Origin: Simiduia sp. 21SJ11W-1
GTDB lineage: Bacteria > Pseudomonadota > Gammaproteobacteria > Pseudomonadales > Cellvibrionaceae
Assembly (NCBI RefSeq): GCF_024138675.1
Contig: NZ_CP090959.1
Location: 868,001-932,000, forward strand
Direction of reading: 5' to 3'
Length of the DNA stretch: 64,000 nucleotides
Translations under genes and position numbers: made by a program
Shown: one piece after another, positions 1 to 11,703 of the stretch
How the letters are laid out: each line of letters opens with the position of its first letter
Numbering within the stretch: position 1 is the stretch's first letter
Notes under the pieces: model-generated
Told to the model about the DNA's origin: nothing
What the model saw: the letters and a program-made list of their open reading frames with translations, nothing else
Database searches by the model: none

Positions 1-406
1 TGCGCCCGCCAAGGCTGAACAGGCCAGATAAAATATTGGAGGCGTGGCGGGCAATGTAATCCACACTGACGCGTTGGCCAGAGGGTTTGATGAAGTCGTT
101 ACCATCGCGGCCCACAATCACCAAAATGCCTTTGCCGCCGCTGCCCTGTACGGGTTTGATAACGAACTGGGTGCGCTCGCCAATTAGGTTGAGCAGGGTT
201 TTTATTTGAAACTGGTGTTCAATCACGCCTACCAATTCCGGCACCGCCACGCCCGCCGCTTGCGCTGCGAGTTTGGTTTTTAATTTGTTGTCTACCAGTG
301 GGTAGAGGCTGCGCTTGTTGTAGCGCAAAATGCACTGCACGTTGCGGCGGTTCATGCCCAGCACGCCCGCCTCACGCAACTTGCCGGGGCTTGCAAACCA
401 GCCCAT
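1..406 (-). CDS. Alpha-L-glutamate ligase-like ATP-grasp protein (partial, N-terminal part)
   Basis: The translation starts MGWFASPGKLREAGVLGMNR and continues through KLAAQAAGVAVPELVGV and FVIKPVQGSGGKGILV, which is the ATP-grasp N-terminal and central fold with the Lys of the ATP site and a Gly-rich loop. The gene runs off the left edge, so only about 135 residues are present. The ATG lies one base after the stop of the upstream 7TM gene (TAA, one base, ATG), so the two are almost certainly cotranscribed. The ATP-grasp/7TM transglutaminase/retropepsin trio recurs in gammaproteobacteria. The ligase resembles RimK, which adds glutamate to proteins or peptides, but its substrate is not known to me. 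Family call is firm; function is not. Confidence 0.85.
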   Translation of the reverse strand, partial: MGWFASPGKLREAGVLGMNRRNVQCILRYNKRSLYPLVDNKLKTKLAAQAAGVAVPELVGVIEHQFQIKTLLNLIGERTQFVIKPVQGSGGKGILVIVGRDGNDFIKPSGQRVSVDYIARHASNILSGLFSLGGR

Positions 407-407
407 G

Positions 408-1970
408 TTATTGGCCCGCCTGTTGGCTTTTAGCCGCCTGCTTTTGCGCGGCAATCATATGGCGGAAGCGATACAGCTCGCTTAAGCGGTAGCCGCTGTA
501 CTGGCCAATCATCAAGATCAGCGCCAACAGCACCAGCGATAACTCGGGGAAGTTAAAGGTGAGGTGCTTGGCAATGCTATTGGTCATCAAGCCGTAGGCG
601 ATGATGGCCACAATCAAACTGCCGCCCCCTTGTTTTACCACATCGCGCGGGCCCTCTTCTTCCCACAGGGTAGACATGCGTTCGATGGTCCAGGCCAGAA
701 TAATGGTGGGGAAGAAGGTCACGCTCATGGCTGAATCGATGCCGAGCTTGTAGCTGGCAATGCTGAAAAATGCCATTAGCCCGAGCACCACAATAATCAC
801 CGCCGAAACCCGTGCCACCAGCAGCAGGTTTAAATGGCTCAGGTAGTAGCGAATCCAGAGGCCCACACCTACCACCAGCAAAAACATGGGCAGGCCCGCC
901 AGCAAGCCGGTTTCAATGAATGCCAGGGCAATCAGAATGGGCATAAAGGTGCCTGAAGTGGGCAGCCCTACAATGATGCGCAAAAACACCACCACCAGCG
1001 CGCCGATGGGAATTAACAGCAGTGTTTTGAATACACCTTGCTGTTCTACGGGCAGCGAGTAAATGCTGAAGTCGATCAATGCCGCCTGGCTGGATAAATC
1101 TTGCATCATGGCCACGGTGCGAGCCGGCACTGTGTTCACTACCATGGAAAATTCCACGTTGGAATTCACACCACCGATGACATCCAGCAGTGAAATGCCG
1201 CCGCGCTGCCACACCAAAAAGTTATCGGGCAAACCGCGTTCGCCGGTTTCCGGGTTGAACTGTATCCACTCGCCCTGGGAGTAGATTTCCAGCAATTGTG
1301 CGTAGTTGGCCCGGCGCCGGCCATCTTGCAGGTACACGCCCTTTACTGTTTGAAAGTGGATGCCACGGTAGGCCAGAAGCTTGGCGGCAACGGCCATGGC
1401 ATCATCGTTGTTGGCCGACAGCAAAAAAGATACGTCCTGGGATTTTTCCCGGGCGTTGAGCTTGCTCAGCATCAGCTGGGTAAAGCTTGCATCAGTGCCG
1501 GATACTTCATTCAGGTGTTCGAAAAAGATGCGCAGCGATTCTCGCTCGCTCGGGTAGGTGCGTGGTTTGGCCACTTCGCCTTCGGGGGCGGCGGGTTCAC
1601 TTAAAATTTTGTTGTCGTGCACCACTTGCATTTTGTAGTGCAGGGTAATGGCCGATTTATTGTTGGCATCGCGCCGGCTCCAGCGCGCGTAGCGGCGCTC
1701 GCGCTCTTCATTGATTAAAAAGCCAAAGCCCGAAGACGAAAAGTTTTCATCAATAATAATGCCGTTGCCGTGCTTTTCAGGCAGCGCCAGGGTGACCTCA
1801 ATGGGGTCGCCCGTGGGTTCAAAGGATATTTTTGATTGCAGCGTCCAGACGTTGCGCGATTCGCCGGGCCACAGCGGGAAATCGAGCGCGAGGTTTTTGT
1901 ACAATGCGCCGGAGGTGCCGATAACGGCAAGTAGGGCGGCCACAATAAATAGCTGAATGCGTGCTTTCAT
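408..1970 (-). CDS. Inactive transglutaminase-like protein with C-terminal 7TM domain
   Basis: This 520-residue inner-membrane protein has an N-terminal membrane anchor (about residues 6-25) and a large periplasmic part of about 290 residues with a transglutaminase-like fold. A cluster of hydrophobic helices fills roughly residues 315-500. I see no obvious Cys-His-Asp catalytic set in the periplasmic part, in keeping with the family name 'inactive transglutaminase'. It is the middle gene of the minus-strand trio, with 28 bases to the retropepsin gene upstream and 1 base to the ATP-grasp gene downstream. By inference the periplasmic domain senses or binds peptide and the membrane part links it to the cytoplasmic ligase. 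No experimental role is known to me. Confidence 0.85.
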   Translation of the reverse strand: MKARIQLFIVAALLAVIGTSGALYKNLALDFPLWPGESRNVWTLQSKISFEPTGDPIEVTLALPEKHGNGIIIDENFSSSGFGFLINEERERRYARWSRRDANNKSAITLHYKMQVVHDNKILSEPAAPEGEVAKPRTYPSERESLRIFFEHLNEVSGTDASFTQLMLSKLNAREKSQDVSFLLSANNDDAMAVAAKLLAYRGIHFQTVKGVYLQDGRRRANYAQLLEIYSQGEWIQFNPETGERGLPDNFLVWQRGGISLLDVIGGVNSNVEFSMVVNTVPARTVAMMQDLSSQAALIDFSIYSLPVEQQGVFKTLLLIPIGALVVVFLRIIVGLPTSGTFMPILIALAFIETGLLAGLPMFLLVVGVGLWIRYYLSHLNLLLVARVSAVIIVVLGLMAFFSIASYKLGIDSAMSVTFFPTIILAWTIERMSTLWEEEGPRDVVKQGGGSLIVAIIAYGLMTNSIAKHLTFNFPELSLVLLALILMIGQYSGYRLSELYRFRHMIAAQKQAAKSQQAGQ

Positions 1971-1998
1971 AGTTGACCTTGAGCAGGGGGCTGAAAAA

Positions 1999-2664
1999 TC
2001 AATCGCGAATGGTGTAGGTTTTCGATACGTCGACCACTGCGTTGTCGGTTAGGAAATTGCGCCCTACCAAAAGTGGGAATTCAGCGCCTGTACCGTTGTG
2101 TAGCACAACGTCAATCTCTTCTTCGATATCGGCCAACTGCAGGTGTAGGGCGATCACAAGGCCTGTATCTGTGCCGTGTTGTTTGGCTTTGTTTTTTTGT
2201 ACCACCGGGCGCTCTAACACTACCTCTTCGGTTTTGTCATTGGCTTTGAAATTGAATCTAACCCAACGTTTGCCTTCGCGCTCGAAAGGGATGATGTTGG
2301 TGGCGCTCAGGCTTGAAACTTCAGCGCCTGTATCTATGCGCGCACGCACCCGTAGATTGGGCGGGTCGAGTTTAATCCACTCGGCGGCACCAATAATCAG
2401 CAGTTGCTTTTCGCCGGCGCGGCCGTTGGCAATGGGTGTTTCCGCGGCCGGGGGGGCGGATACTTCGGGAGCGGCCAAGGATTCCGGCGCAGGGCAATCC
2501 TGGGTGACTTCGATGATTGTGGGCTCAGGGCAGGCAACGGGCTCGGGCGGCGCCGGGCAGGCGGGGGCCTCAACCTCGGCAGGCGTGACTACTTCGGGAG
2601 TTTGAAATAACTGACAGCCCCCCAAAAGCATGGGGAGTAGTACAACTAACAGCCTAAGTGACAC
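1999..2664 (-). CDS. RimB/retropepsin-like 'ATP-dependent zinc protease' lipoprotein
   Basis: This 221-residue protein has a lipoprotein signal (MSLRLLVVLLPMLLGGCQ, lipobox LGGC with Cys17). A Pro/Cys/Glu-rich linker to about residue 80 contains several Cys residues in a repeated CPxPE pattern. The C-terminal domain (about 85-221) is of the PF05618 type, with RIDTGAEVSS, the Asp-Thr-Gly of an aspartic (retropepsin-like) peptidase, despite the historical 'zinc protease' name. It is the first gene of the trio with the 7TM protein and the ATP-grasp ligase. Related RimB trims glutamate tails on S6 in other bacteria, but this copy is exported, so its target should be in the periplasm. The repeated Cys in the linker is unusual for a lipoprotein. 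Confidence 0.82.
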   Translation of the reverse strand: MSLRLLVVLLPMLLGGCQLFQTPEVVTPAEVEAPACPAPPEPVACPEPTIIEVTQDCPAPESLAAPEVSAPPAAETPIANGRAGEKQLLIIGAAEWIKLDPPNLRVRARIDTGAEVSSLSATNIIPFEREGKRWVRFNFKANDKTEEVVLERPVVQKNKAKQHGTDTGLVIALHLQLADIEEEIDVVLHNGTGAEFPLLVGRNFLTDNAVVDVSKTYTIRD

Positions 2665-2757
2665 AGCTACCTCGCGCGGCCAAAAGAGCTAAAGCTCTAT
2701 TAAAGACGCCGAATTATAAGGGTTGCTGAGGTGACTGCAAGCGACCTGTGACGGGCT

Positions 2758-2973
2758 TCACAAACTATTTTGGCGGTGTCCGCGGCTCCAGTGCAACACC
2801 ATTAAACGTTCGCGCAGCTGGTTGGCAAGCGACGCGATGGCTGCGGTGTCGGGCGGGCTGGCCTGCTGTAATTGGTGGATGCGTTGCTCAAGGCGACGCA
2901 CCTCGGTGCCGATGCGGGATTCAGAGAGCTGGTTGTCGAGCGATTGATCCGCCACAAAGCGTGTGTACGCCAT
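2758..2973 (-). CDS. Small hypothetical protein, probable coiled coil
   Basis: I do not recognise this 71-residue protein. It is charged and helical, with heptad-like spacing in RIGTEVRRLEQRIHQLQQA and ASLANQLRERLMVL, so a coiled-coil hairpin is likely. There is no signal or membrane segment. Two ATGs are two codons apart. An AGGA lies 8 bases before the second, which I chose; the first would add two residues. It stands alone upstream of the retropepsin gene. The ORF is short, so a chance reading frame cannot be excluded. Confidence 0.5.
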   Translation of the reverse strand: MAYTRFVADQSLDNQLSESRIGTEVRRLEQRIHQLQQASPPDTAAIASLANQLRERLMVLHWSRGHRQNSL

Positions 2974-3160
2974 ATGCATAGTCCTGATGCGGGCAGTGGC
3001 GTGTACCGCTGCCGGGTAATCCTTAAAACACCAGTGTAGCGAGGCTGCAGATTGCTGCTAGTGGCGAATGAAGGCAATGGTTGTCAGCTTTGGCTGACAG
3101 CCATTGCAACGGGGCTGACATTGGGCAAAACTGTTAACGTGTGATGAGGAGCCGGTGTAG

Positions 3161-3889
3161 ATGAGTGAAGCGTTGTTTGACATTGTTTTTCGCGGTGATA
3201 TTGCCCCGGGGCACAAGCTGCCCGAGGTGAAGCAGCGAATGGCAACCCTGTTCAAGCGTGAGGCCGCCCAAATTGAGGGGTTGTTTACCGGCAGCCCCGT
3301 GCCCCTTAAAAAGTCCATCGATCACGCCAGTGCCGAGAAGTACCAGAAGGTGTTGGCGCAAGCCGGTGCCCTGGTGGAAATTCGCCCGGCCGGCACCTTA
3401 AAAACCGAGGCCGCCCGGGCGCCCGCTGCACGCGCGCGCCCGGCGCGCGCACCAGAGGCTGCCGGGCCCGCCAATGAGCCTGCTGCAAAGCCTGCGGTTG
3501 CCAAGCCCGCTGTAGCGGCGTCAGCTGCCGCAGGCTTAAGCCTTGCGCCGGTTGGAGGCGACATTCTCACGCCCGATGAGCGCAATGCCACGGCTGTGCC
3601 CAAGGCTAATGTGCAGCCGCTAAGCGCAGATCTGCGCCCACTCGATGGCCCGCTGGTAGATGCCCAGGAAATTGACCGGGCCGCGCCCGTTGCTGTGCCG
3701 GAATTGGATTTTGATATCGCAGAGGCCGGTGCCGATTTGATCGAGCCGCAGTATCGGCAAGCGCCTGAAGCCGTGGCGGTGGCAGATTTGGCAGTGGAGT
3801 TGGCACCGCCGGGTGCTGATTTGGGCCAGGTGCCGAAAGAGGTGCCACCGCCGCCGCCCGATACCAGCGGCATCACCCTGGCAGATTAA
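3161..3889 (+). CDS. Hypothetical protein, conserved N-terminal domain and Ala/Pro-rich tail
   Basis: Residues 1-75 form a compact domain (FDIVFRGDIAPGHKLPEVKQ, later VPLKKSIDHASAEKYQ and AGALVEI). I recall this type as the N-terminal part of assorted gammaproteobacterial proteins, often ahead of membrane or zinc-ribbon domains. The final beta-alpha pattern around KYQKVLAQAGALVEI recalls the L7/L12 C-terminal fold. From about residue 80 on the chain is low-complexity, rich in Ala, Pro and Val, and probably disordered, with a Pro-rich end (VPPPPPDTSG). There is no signal peptide. GAGGAG lies before the ATG. The gene is single and ends at a bidirectional terminator shared with ppa. Function unknown. 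Confidence 0.7.
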   Translation: MSEALFDIVFRGDIAPGHKLPEVKQRMATLFKREAAQIEGLFTGSPVPLKKSIDHASAEKYQKVLAQAGALVEIRPAGTLKTEAARAPAARARPARAPEAAGPANEPAAKPAVAKPAVAASAAAGLSLAPVGGDILTPDERNATAVPKANVQPLSADLRPLDGPLVDAQEIDRAAPVAVPELDFDIAEAGADLIEPQYRQAPEAVAVADLAVELAPPGADLGQVPKEVPPPPPDTSGITLAD

Positions 3890-3910
3890 GGGCAGCTGCA
3901 GTCAGACACA

Positions 3911-3937
3911 AAAAAGGCCTCCAGTGGAGGCCTTTTT
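3911..3937. terminator. Bidirectional intrinsic terminator
   Basis: A 7-bp stem GGCCTCC/GGAGGCC with an AGT loop is flanked by five A on the left and five T on the right. It therefore works in both directions. It sits between the convergent ends of the hypothetical gene at 3161 and ppa. Confidence 0.9.
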
Positions 3938-3950
3938 CATTGCGCAAGTT

Positions 3951-4499
3951 TTAGAAACGGGGCTTTTCGGGCTCGTCTTCGTAGCGCTTAACGGAATCGA
4001 TGATTTCCTGGCGGGCGGCTTCAGGGCCTTCCCAGCCTTCAATTTTCACCCACTTGCCAGGCTCCAGATCTTTGTAGTGCTCAAAGAAGTGGGCGATTTG
4101 GTTGAGGGTAATTTCCGGCAAATCGCGCACAGATTCCACGTTTTTATACAGCGGGGTGATTTTGTCGTGGGGTACGGCAACCAGCTTGGCGTCTTCACCG
4201 GATTCGTCGGTCATTTTCAAAACGCCGATAGGGCGGCAGCGCACCACAGAGCCTGGAATCAGCGCCAGGGGCATAATTACCAGCACGTCTACCGGGTCGC
4301 CATCGCCACACAGGGTGTGCGGCACGTAGCCGTAGTTGCAGGGGTAGTGCATGGCGGTACCCAGCATGCGATCTACAAAAATGGCACCGGAGTCTTTATC
4401 GACTTCATATTTGATGGGGTCGCCGTTGAGCGGGATTTCAATAATGACGTTGATATCGTCAGGCAGGTTTTTGCCCGAGGGCACCAGATGCAGGCTCAT
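3951..4499 (-). CDS. ppa: Inorganic pyrophosphatase (soluble, family I)
   Basis: Ppa hydrolyses cytoplasmic pyrophosphate to phosphate and so drives biosynthetic reactions forward. The 182-residue protein follows E. coli Ppa closely. [16 protein letters not shown] is the N terminus; [17 protein letters not shown] and [10 protein letters not shown] contain the metal-binding Asp residues; [16 protein letters not shown] and [16 protein letters not shown] follow. I chose the ATG giving MSLHL, four codons inside the longest frame, because it matches the family start. It is divergent from the membrane pyrophosphatase hppA, an unusual pairing of both pyrophosphatase types at one promoter region. It ends at a bidirectional terminator. 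Confidence 0.97.
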   Translation of the reverse strand: MSLHLVPSGKNLPDDINVIIEIPLNGDPIKYEVDKDSGAIFVDRMLGTAMHYPCNYGYVPHTLCGDGDPVDVLVIMPLALIPGSVVRCRPIGVLKMTDESGEDAKLVAVPHDKITPLYKNVESVRDLPEITLNQIAHFFEHYKDLEPGKWVKIEGWEGPEAARQEIIDSVKRYEDEPEKPRF

Positions 4500-4557
4500 A
4501 ACACTATCCACTAGAGAGCTAAAAATTGGGGCGCAGAGTCTATCACAAGGTGTGCTT

Positions 4558-4574
4558 TGTACAAACGTTGTACA
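4558..4574. promoter_or_regulatory. Perfect inverted repeat between ppa and hppA
   Basis: TGTACAAACGTTGTACA is two 7-base arms TGTACAA/TTGTACA separated by three bases. It lies 59 bases upstream of the ppa start and about 195 bases before hppA. This looks like a dimeric repressor site in the divergent promoter region; the regulator is unknown. Confidence 0.5.
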
Positions 4575-4661
4575 GGCGGTTTCTGCAGTATTTGCCGGGG
4601 CGGGCGGGAGGTCCTACTATTGGCTGCAGTGGCCGAGTTACCTGTGAGCAATCCGGTGTAC

Positions 4662-4713
4662 CCCGTCAATCGGCCACTTACATCTGGATGTACAGCAGTC
4701 GCTGATTGACGGG
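4662..4713 (+). promoter_or_regulatory. Nested hairpin followed by T-run in the hppA leader
   Basis: Outer arms CCCGTCAATC (4662-4671) and GATTGACGGG (4704-4713) pair perfectly over 10 bp. The 32-base interior contains a second hairpin, TACATC-TG-GATGTA. The outer stem is followed directly by TTTT. The shape is that of an attenuator or a transcription terminator just upstream of hppA (56 bases before its ATG). If the hppA promoter lies upstream, the hairpin would control read-through. If it lies downstream, it simply ends other transcripts. Confidence 0.5.
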
Positions 4714-4769
4714 TTTTCGATGTAGCAGTACCAGGTTGGCCCAAACGATAACAATTACGAGGGTTTTCT

Positions 4770-6791
<2,022 letters not shown>

Positions 6792-6988
6792 TGCCTTGTT
6801 GTATGAAGTTGTTTGATATTGTTTAAGGCTGATTGATAGCCATTAAGTGCAGCCTCAAGGTTTGCGTGCAGCCCTGGGGCCTTTCCCTTCTTTTGCACGC
6901 CTTTTCAGGTTCACTTCACAAATTTGTGCATAGATGCTTTGCCCAAATTCTTGCTCTACAGGCTGGGGTACATGCAGATCGCCGGTGG

Positions 6989-9900
6989 TTACTTTACATC
7001 TGCGGTGGTATTCACGCCCAGGGTTTTCAGGTTGTTGAGCAGTTGCTCCCAAGCCTTGGTTAGCGAGAAAAATTGGGCGGGAATTTTGGCCAGCTCCGGC
7101 TTGGCTTTGCGCAAGTTGTTGTCGAGCTGGGTGCAGGCCTCATAGACCCGCTGGGCACCCAGGTTGCCGGAAACACCTTTCAGCGAATGGGTTAACTGGT
7201 GCGCCTTATGGTAAAGCTGTGCTTGCAGCAGTTGGTCAAGTGAGGGCAGCAAATCCTGGTAGCTGGCCACAAAATCTTCCAACAGGCGCAGGTACAGTTC
7301 TTCATTGCCGGTGCAATTGGTGAGCCCGCGCCGGGTATCCAGCCCGGGTAGTGTGTTGTCTGTGTGGTTAAACACTGCAGCCGCAGCTGTTTGATCAATG
7401 TGGGGTTCGGTGGTGCCGGTGTGGCTGGTGGCAGGTGCCTCACAACCGTGTTTGGCCAGCCAGTGGCAGACGGTGGCCAGCGCATTTTCAATATTAATGG
7501 GCTTGGTCAGGTAGGCGTTCATGCCGTTGCTCAGGCAGCGCTGCTCGTCGTCACGGAAGGCGTTGGCAGTCATGGCAATAATGGGCAGGGTGTAGCCTTT
7601 GGCGCGCAGTAGTTGGGTGGCCGATTCGCCATCCATCACCGGCATTTGAATATCCATGAGCACCAGATCAAAGGTGTGTTGTGTGACTTTGTTAACCGCA
7701 GCCTGGCCGTCACCGGCAAGGCTTACATCAAAGCCTGCGGTTTCAAAAATTTCGCGGGCGATTTCCTGATTGATATCGTTGTCTTCCACAATCAGAATGC
7801 GGGCGCCGCGAAATTTCTCTGGCACGCTTAAGCTGGTAATGGCTGAGGGGCGGGCGAGTTTGCGATTGTTGGCAGGCAGTGTGAGCTGGGTCAGTGCGTC
7901 CCACAGTTCAGAGCCGCTCACGGGCTTAAACAGCAACGCGTCGGCGCCGGCATCGCGCGCCATATCCGAAGATTGTGCCTGCTGCTCGGCGTTTAGCATT
8001 ACAATAATTGGTGGGCGCTGGCCGTTGCTTGCGGCATCAATTTGGGTAATTAAATCGGTGCCAGCCACACCTGATTGTTGCCAGTCTAATAACACTATGT
8101 CGAATTTTTGGCCGTCGTTGAGCTTTACCAATGCTTGCTCACCGCTTTGGCAAGTCACCAGTTGATGATCTGATTCGCCAAGTAATAACTGCAAAATATC
8201 TGTGGTTTGCGCTTCGGTTTCCACCAGCAATATAGAAAGCCCGCGCAGTTGGTCTGGCCCGCGTGCCTGGGTGCCGTGTTCTTCATCACAGGTAAAGGTC
8301 AGCTGAAAGCTGAAGCGGCTGCCGCGGTTGGGCTGGCTTTCAACCAAAATGCTGCCGCCCATCAGGTTTACCAGCTCCTTGCAAATGCTAAGGCCCAGAC
8401 CCGTGCCGCCGTACTTGCGGGTTACGCTCGCATCGGCCTGGGAAAAGGCCTTGAACAATTGTGCTTGCTGATCCTGCGTAAGGCCGATGCCGGTATCGGC
8501 TACAAAAAATTCCAGCGTCACCTGGGCGCTTTCTGCCCGGACAAATTTGGTGCCCAGGGTAATGTGGCCTCGCTCGGTAAATTTAGTGGCGTTTGAGCAA
8601 AGGTTGGTGAGAATCTGGCTGATGCGCAGTGGGTCGCCGTAGAGGTTGGCGGGTACTCTTGGGTCTATGTCGAGCAAGAAATCTACGCCCTTTTCCTGTG
8701 CGCGCAACGCCGTCATCTGGCTGATGGCTTCAAGCGAACTTTCAAGGTTGAAGGGAATGTTTTCTATTTCCAGTTTGCCCGCCTCAATTTTAGAGAAATC
8801 CAGTACGTCGTTGATAATGCCGAGCAGGGTATGCGATGAATACTCGATGGTTTTCAGGTAGCGCGACTGTTTACCGTCGAGCTTGGTGCGCAGCGCCAGT
8901 TGGTTCATGCCAATAATGGCGTTTAAGGGGGTGCGAATTTCGTGGCTGATGTTGGCCAAGAAGTTCGACTTTGCCTGGTTGGCTTCCTCTGCCACGCGCT
9001 TGGCTGTTTCCAGTGCTTGCTGTTGTTCCAGGCGCACGGTTACATCGCGCAAAATAAAGGTGTAGTTCACAAGCCCGTGGGTGGTGTTGCGGCTGATAGA
9101 AATCTCTGCCCGCACCGTTTGGCCGGATTGATGTATCAAATCAATTTCACGGGCCGCTTGCGGTGGCTCCATGTTATCCAGCAATTCGAGATCTGCGCGC
9201 AGCAGTTTTGCATTGGCGGGGCTGAAGCATTCGAAAATACTGCGGCCTATGGCGTCTTCCTGACTGTAGCCCAAAAGCAATTGGGCCGCGGGGCTATACA
9301 GGGTAATGGTATAGAGGTTGTTGCAGGAAATAATGCCGTCGGCGGCCCCACGGATAATATCATTTAGCCGTTCGCGCTCGCGATCCAGCTCCCGCGTGCG
9401 CTCGGTAACCAGTGAAGACAGTTGACGCCTGTGGGCAGCCAGCTCTTCCTCTACGTTTTTGCGCTCGGTAATGTCCGATAAAAAGCCTTCGGTAATGACT
9501 TCGCCGTTGACTTCAAATATGCGGCCCCTGGCCCAAAGCCATTTGGTGGGCGAGGTGTTTGCCAAGCGAAATTCCAGCTGGTAGGGCAAGCCGCTGGTGA
9601 GCGATGACCGAATGCGTTCGTTGGTGCGGGCGCGATCTTCGCTGAATACGATGTCTTTGAAAAAGGTGGTTTGCTGCTCGATGAGTGTGCTCGAACTCTT
9701 GCCCAGTAATTCTATGCTGCCATGGCTGATGTAGGTGATCTCCCAGCCGGTGGGGCCTAGCTTGCAGCGGTATACCGCGCCTGGAAGGTTGCCCATAAGG
9801 TTGGCTTGAAAGCGGTCGCGTTCGTTGAGCTGTTGCTCGGTTTCAAGGCGCTGGGTGATGTCTATGCCGCTGGTACCAATGGCGTAAATTACTCCCCGGT

Positions 9901-11353
9901 CGTTGCGAATGGGGAATTTGGTGATGATAAACGTACGTTTTTTTGTGTCGTCTTGCAGCATGGCCTCGTAGGTGAAGGCGTCTTTATCGCGCAAGAGCAC
10001 ATCGTCTTCCTGATCAATAAACAACTGGTGGCGTTGGCTCAAGAGTTCACGGTGAAAGGGCAGGTGTTTGCTGGCAGATTGTTCGGCCGCCCACAGCGGG
10101 AGAAGCCTGCGATCAAAACCAAACACGTCGGCGGCTTCGCTGTTGGCAAACAGCACCCGGCCATGTAAATCGCGAATATAAATAAACGCCGGCGTGTTAT
10201 CTAAAATGGACGACTTTTCACGGTAGTACTGCTTGATTTTTTGCTTGCTGAGTTTATCGGTAATGGTGAGGTACAAAATGATGACCACACTGATGCCGGT
10301 AATCAGCAGCAGTACCCACATAAAGAGGTGGTAACTGTGCAGGGCTTCCTCTGCATCCATCTTTACGCCGAAGCCCAGGTTGAGCTCGTCATCCCAAAGC
10401 CAGGCGCCTACTACGGTGATGCCGCGGTAATCGCGGTAGCCCGATAAATTGGCACCGCGGCCATTGGCAATAGCCGATTGCACCGTTTGGGTGAGCGGTA
10501 AATCGGCCGGCTCTATCAACCCTTTGGGCCTTTCGCGCAGGTCGCGCAGAGGGTCTAGCAGTGACAGCTCAAGCACCGAGGTCGATCGCTGCGTTAATCC
10601 CAGCGCCGGCAGATCATTTAAAAAGCGGCTTTCGCTCAGCAGTTTGCCCGCGCGGTTAAACATAATAACTTCGCCGCTTTGCCCGAAGTTCAACTGTGAA
10701 AGCAGTGGTGTAAAGTCGGCCAGCACATCGATGCGCAAGCCCAGCAGGGCGATAATTTCACCCTCTGCATTGGCGATGGGGGCCAGGCCAAATTGGGTGG
10801 GCCAGCCGCTGACGCTGCGCCCGGCGCGATTTTTCAGCGGCAGGTCTGCACGCATGGGGTGGGTAATAACGGCCTCGCCCGCCAGGGCTTGTTGAAAGGC
10901 GTGTGGCTGGCTAACAAGGGGCGAGGGCAGGCCAATCAGCTCTGGGCGATCGGCGCTTAGCAGGGTTTTGTCGGGGCGAATAACAATAAAGCCGCGATTG
11001 GGGCTCACGCGCAAAAAGGGTGTGAACAGTGTTTTGAGAGCGTCGTGTTTTGCAGCTGAATTACCCGGTGGGCTTTGGGTGTCGGCGTCAAGCAGTGCCT
11101 GAACGAGGGCGGCCACCCTTGGGTGTTGTGCCCACGTACTGACCTGGCGCAATTCTGTGTCGCGCCAGCGGTGCATGGCGTTATTGGCAATAAGCAGGCG
11201 GTGCTCCAGCTCGGCCTGCAGCTGCTGGTGAATGGCTGCGCGCAAAAAATAGCTGCCCATCACCGCGGCTGCGGTAAGCACGCAGAGGGTAATAATTGTT
11301 GTTGTTCGCTGCCGGGCCTGCATTCGCTGCCTTAATAAATTTTGGTGGGCCAA
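6989..11353 (-). CDS. Hybrid sensor histidine kinase with Cache, PAS, two receiver domains and HPt
   Basis: This is a 1454-residue inner-membrane signalling protein. Order: first membrane helix (about 16-38); periplasmic Cache-type sensor (about 40-340); second helix (about 345-370); three PAS/PAC domains (about 380-800); HisKA with phospho-His804 in SHEIRTP; HATPase with DTGIGL and GGTGLGLSI; first receiver with Asp1090 in LLDWQ; second receiver with Asp1234 in [12 protein letters not shown]-terminal HPt with His1389 in [12 protein letters not shown]. The first receiver has VETEA where an acidic pair is usual, so it may be weak. The layout is that of BarA/ArcB-like phosphorelay kinases. No response-regulator gene is adjacent, so the output partner must be elsewhere. 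Confidence 0.92.
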   Translation of the reverse strand: MAHQNLLRQRMQARQRTTTIITLCVLTAAAVMGSYFLRAAIHQQLQAELEHRLLIANNAMHRWRDTELRQVSTWAQHPRVAALVQALLDADTQSPPGNSAAKHDALKTLFTPFLRVSPNRGFIVIRPDKTLLSADRPELIGLPSPLVSQPHAFQQALAGEAVITHPMRADLPLKNRAGRSVSGWPTQFGLAPIANAEGEIIALLGLRIDVLADFTPLLSQLNFGQSGEVIMFNRAGKLLSESRFLNDLPALGLTQRSTSVLELSLLDPLRDLRERPKGLIEPADLPLTQTVQSAIANGRGANLSGYRDYRGITVVGAWLWDDELNLGFGVKMDAEEALHSYHLFMWVLLLITGISVVIILYLTITDKLSKQKIKQYYREKSSILDNTPAFIYIRDLHGRVLFANSEAADVFGFDRRLLPLWAAEQSASKHLPFHRELLSQRHQLFIDQEDDVLLRDKDAFTYEAMLQDDTKKRTFIITKFPIRNDRGVIYAIGTSGIDITQRLETEQQLNERDRFQANLMGNLPGAVYRCKLGPTGWEITYISHGSIELLGKSSSTLIEQQTTFFKDIVFSEDRARTNERIRSSLTSGLPYQLEFRLANTSPTKWLWARGRIFEVNGEVITEGFLSDITERKNVEEELAAHRRQLSSLVTERTRELDRERERLNDIIRGAADGIISCNNLYTITLYSPAAQLLLGYSQEDAIGRSIFECFSPANAKLLRADLELLDNMEPPQAAREIDLIHQSGQTVRAEISISRNTTHGLVNYTFILRDVTVRLEQQQALETAKRVAEEANQAKSNFLANISHEIRTPLNAIIGMNQLALRTKLDGKQSRYLKTIEYSSHTLLGIINDVLDFSKIEAGKLEIENIPFNLESSLEAISQMTALRAQEKGVDFLLDIDPRVPANLYGDPLRISQILTNLCSNATKFTERGHITLGTKFVRAESAQVTLEFFVADTGIGLTQDQQAQLFKAFSQADASVTRKYGGTGLGLSICKELVNLMGGSILVESQPNRGSRFSFQLTFTCDEEHGTQARGPDQLRGLSILLVETEAQTTDILQLLLGESDHQLVTCQSGEQALVKLNDGQKFDIVLLDWQQSGVAGTDLITQIDAASNGQRPPIIVMLNAEQQAQSSDMARDAGADALLFKPVSGSELWDALTQLTLPANNRKLARPSAITSLSVPEKFRGARILIVEDNDINQEIAREIFETAGFDVSLAGDGQAAVNKVTQHTFDLVLMDIQMPVMDGESATQLLRAKGYTLPIIAMTANAFRDDEQRCLSNGMNAYLTKPINIENALATVCHWLAKHGCEAPATSHTGTTEPHIDQTAAAAVFNHTDNTLPGLDTRRGLTNCTGNEELYLRLLEDFVASYQDLLPSLDQLLQAQLYHKAHQLTHSLKGVSGNLGAQRVYEACTQLDNNLRKAKPELAKIPAQFFSLTKAWEQLLNNLKTLGVNTTADVK

Positions 11354-11512
11354 AAACCTTTGTGGGCATTGCGCGTAAAAATGTGCCTAAGGGCTGCGCT
11401 GCGGTCAATCATTATTGTGCTTTGGGGTGCCTGACCCGCCCTTTTGCGGGTAGCCTTAGTGCGCTTGGGTCACGGGCCTGCTGTTGACTGGTTATTTCCC
11501 CGCGTGTACCCC

Positions 11513-11566
11513 ACGCCTGTTGTACCTACGCCTGTACCTGTACCTACGCCTGTAGCCCACGCCTGT
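11513..11566. repeat. Clustered ACGCCTGT repeats in intergenic region
   Basis: ACGCCTGT occurs four times (starting at 11513, 11528, 11546 and 11559), mostly within the longer phrase TACCTACGCCTGTA, at uneven spacing of 15, 18 and 13 bases. The cluster lies in the 350-base gene-free stretch between the sensor kinase start and msrA. I see nothing else convincing in that stretch. It may be a slipped-strand repeat or a multi-site binding region. Confidence 0.6.
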
Positions 11567-11703
11567 ACCTTAGGTGATTTGAGTGGCCGTGTGAATGTTT
11601 AACGCTGCCCGTAACATCAAGCCACACGCCCACTCTAAGGCAGGCGGCATTAAGATAAGCCGCCATTGGGAATTTTTAACAGGTAATTTAATTGGAGCAG
11701 CGA

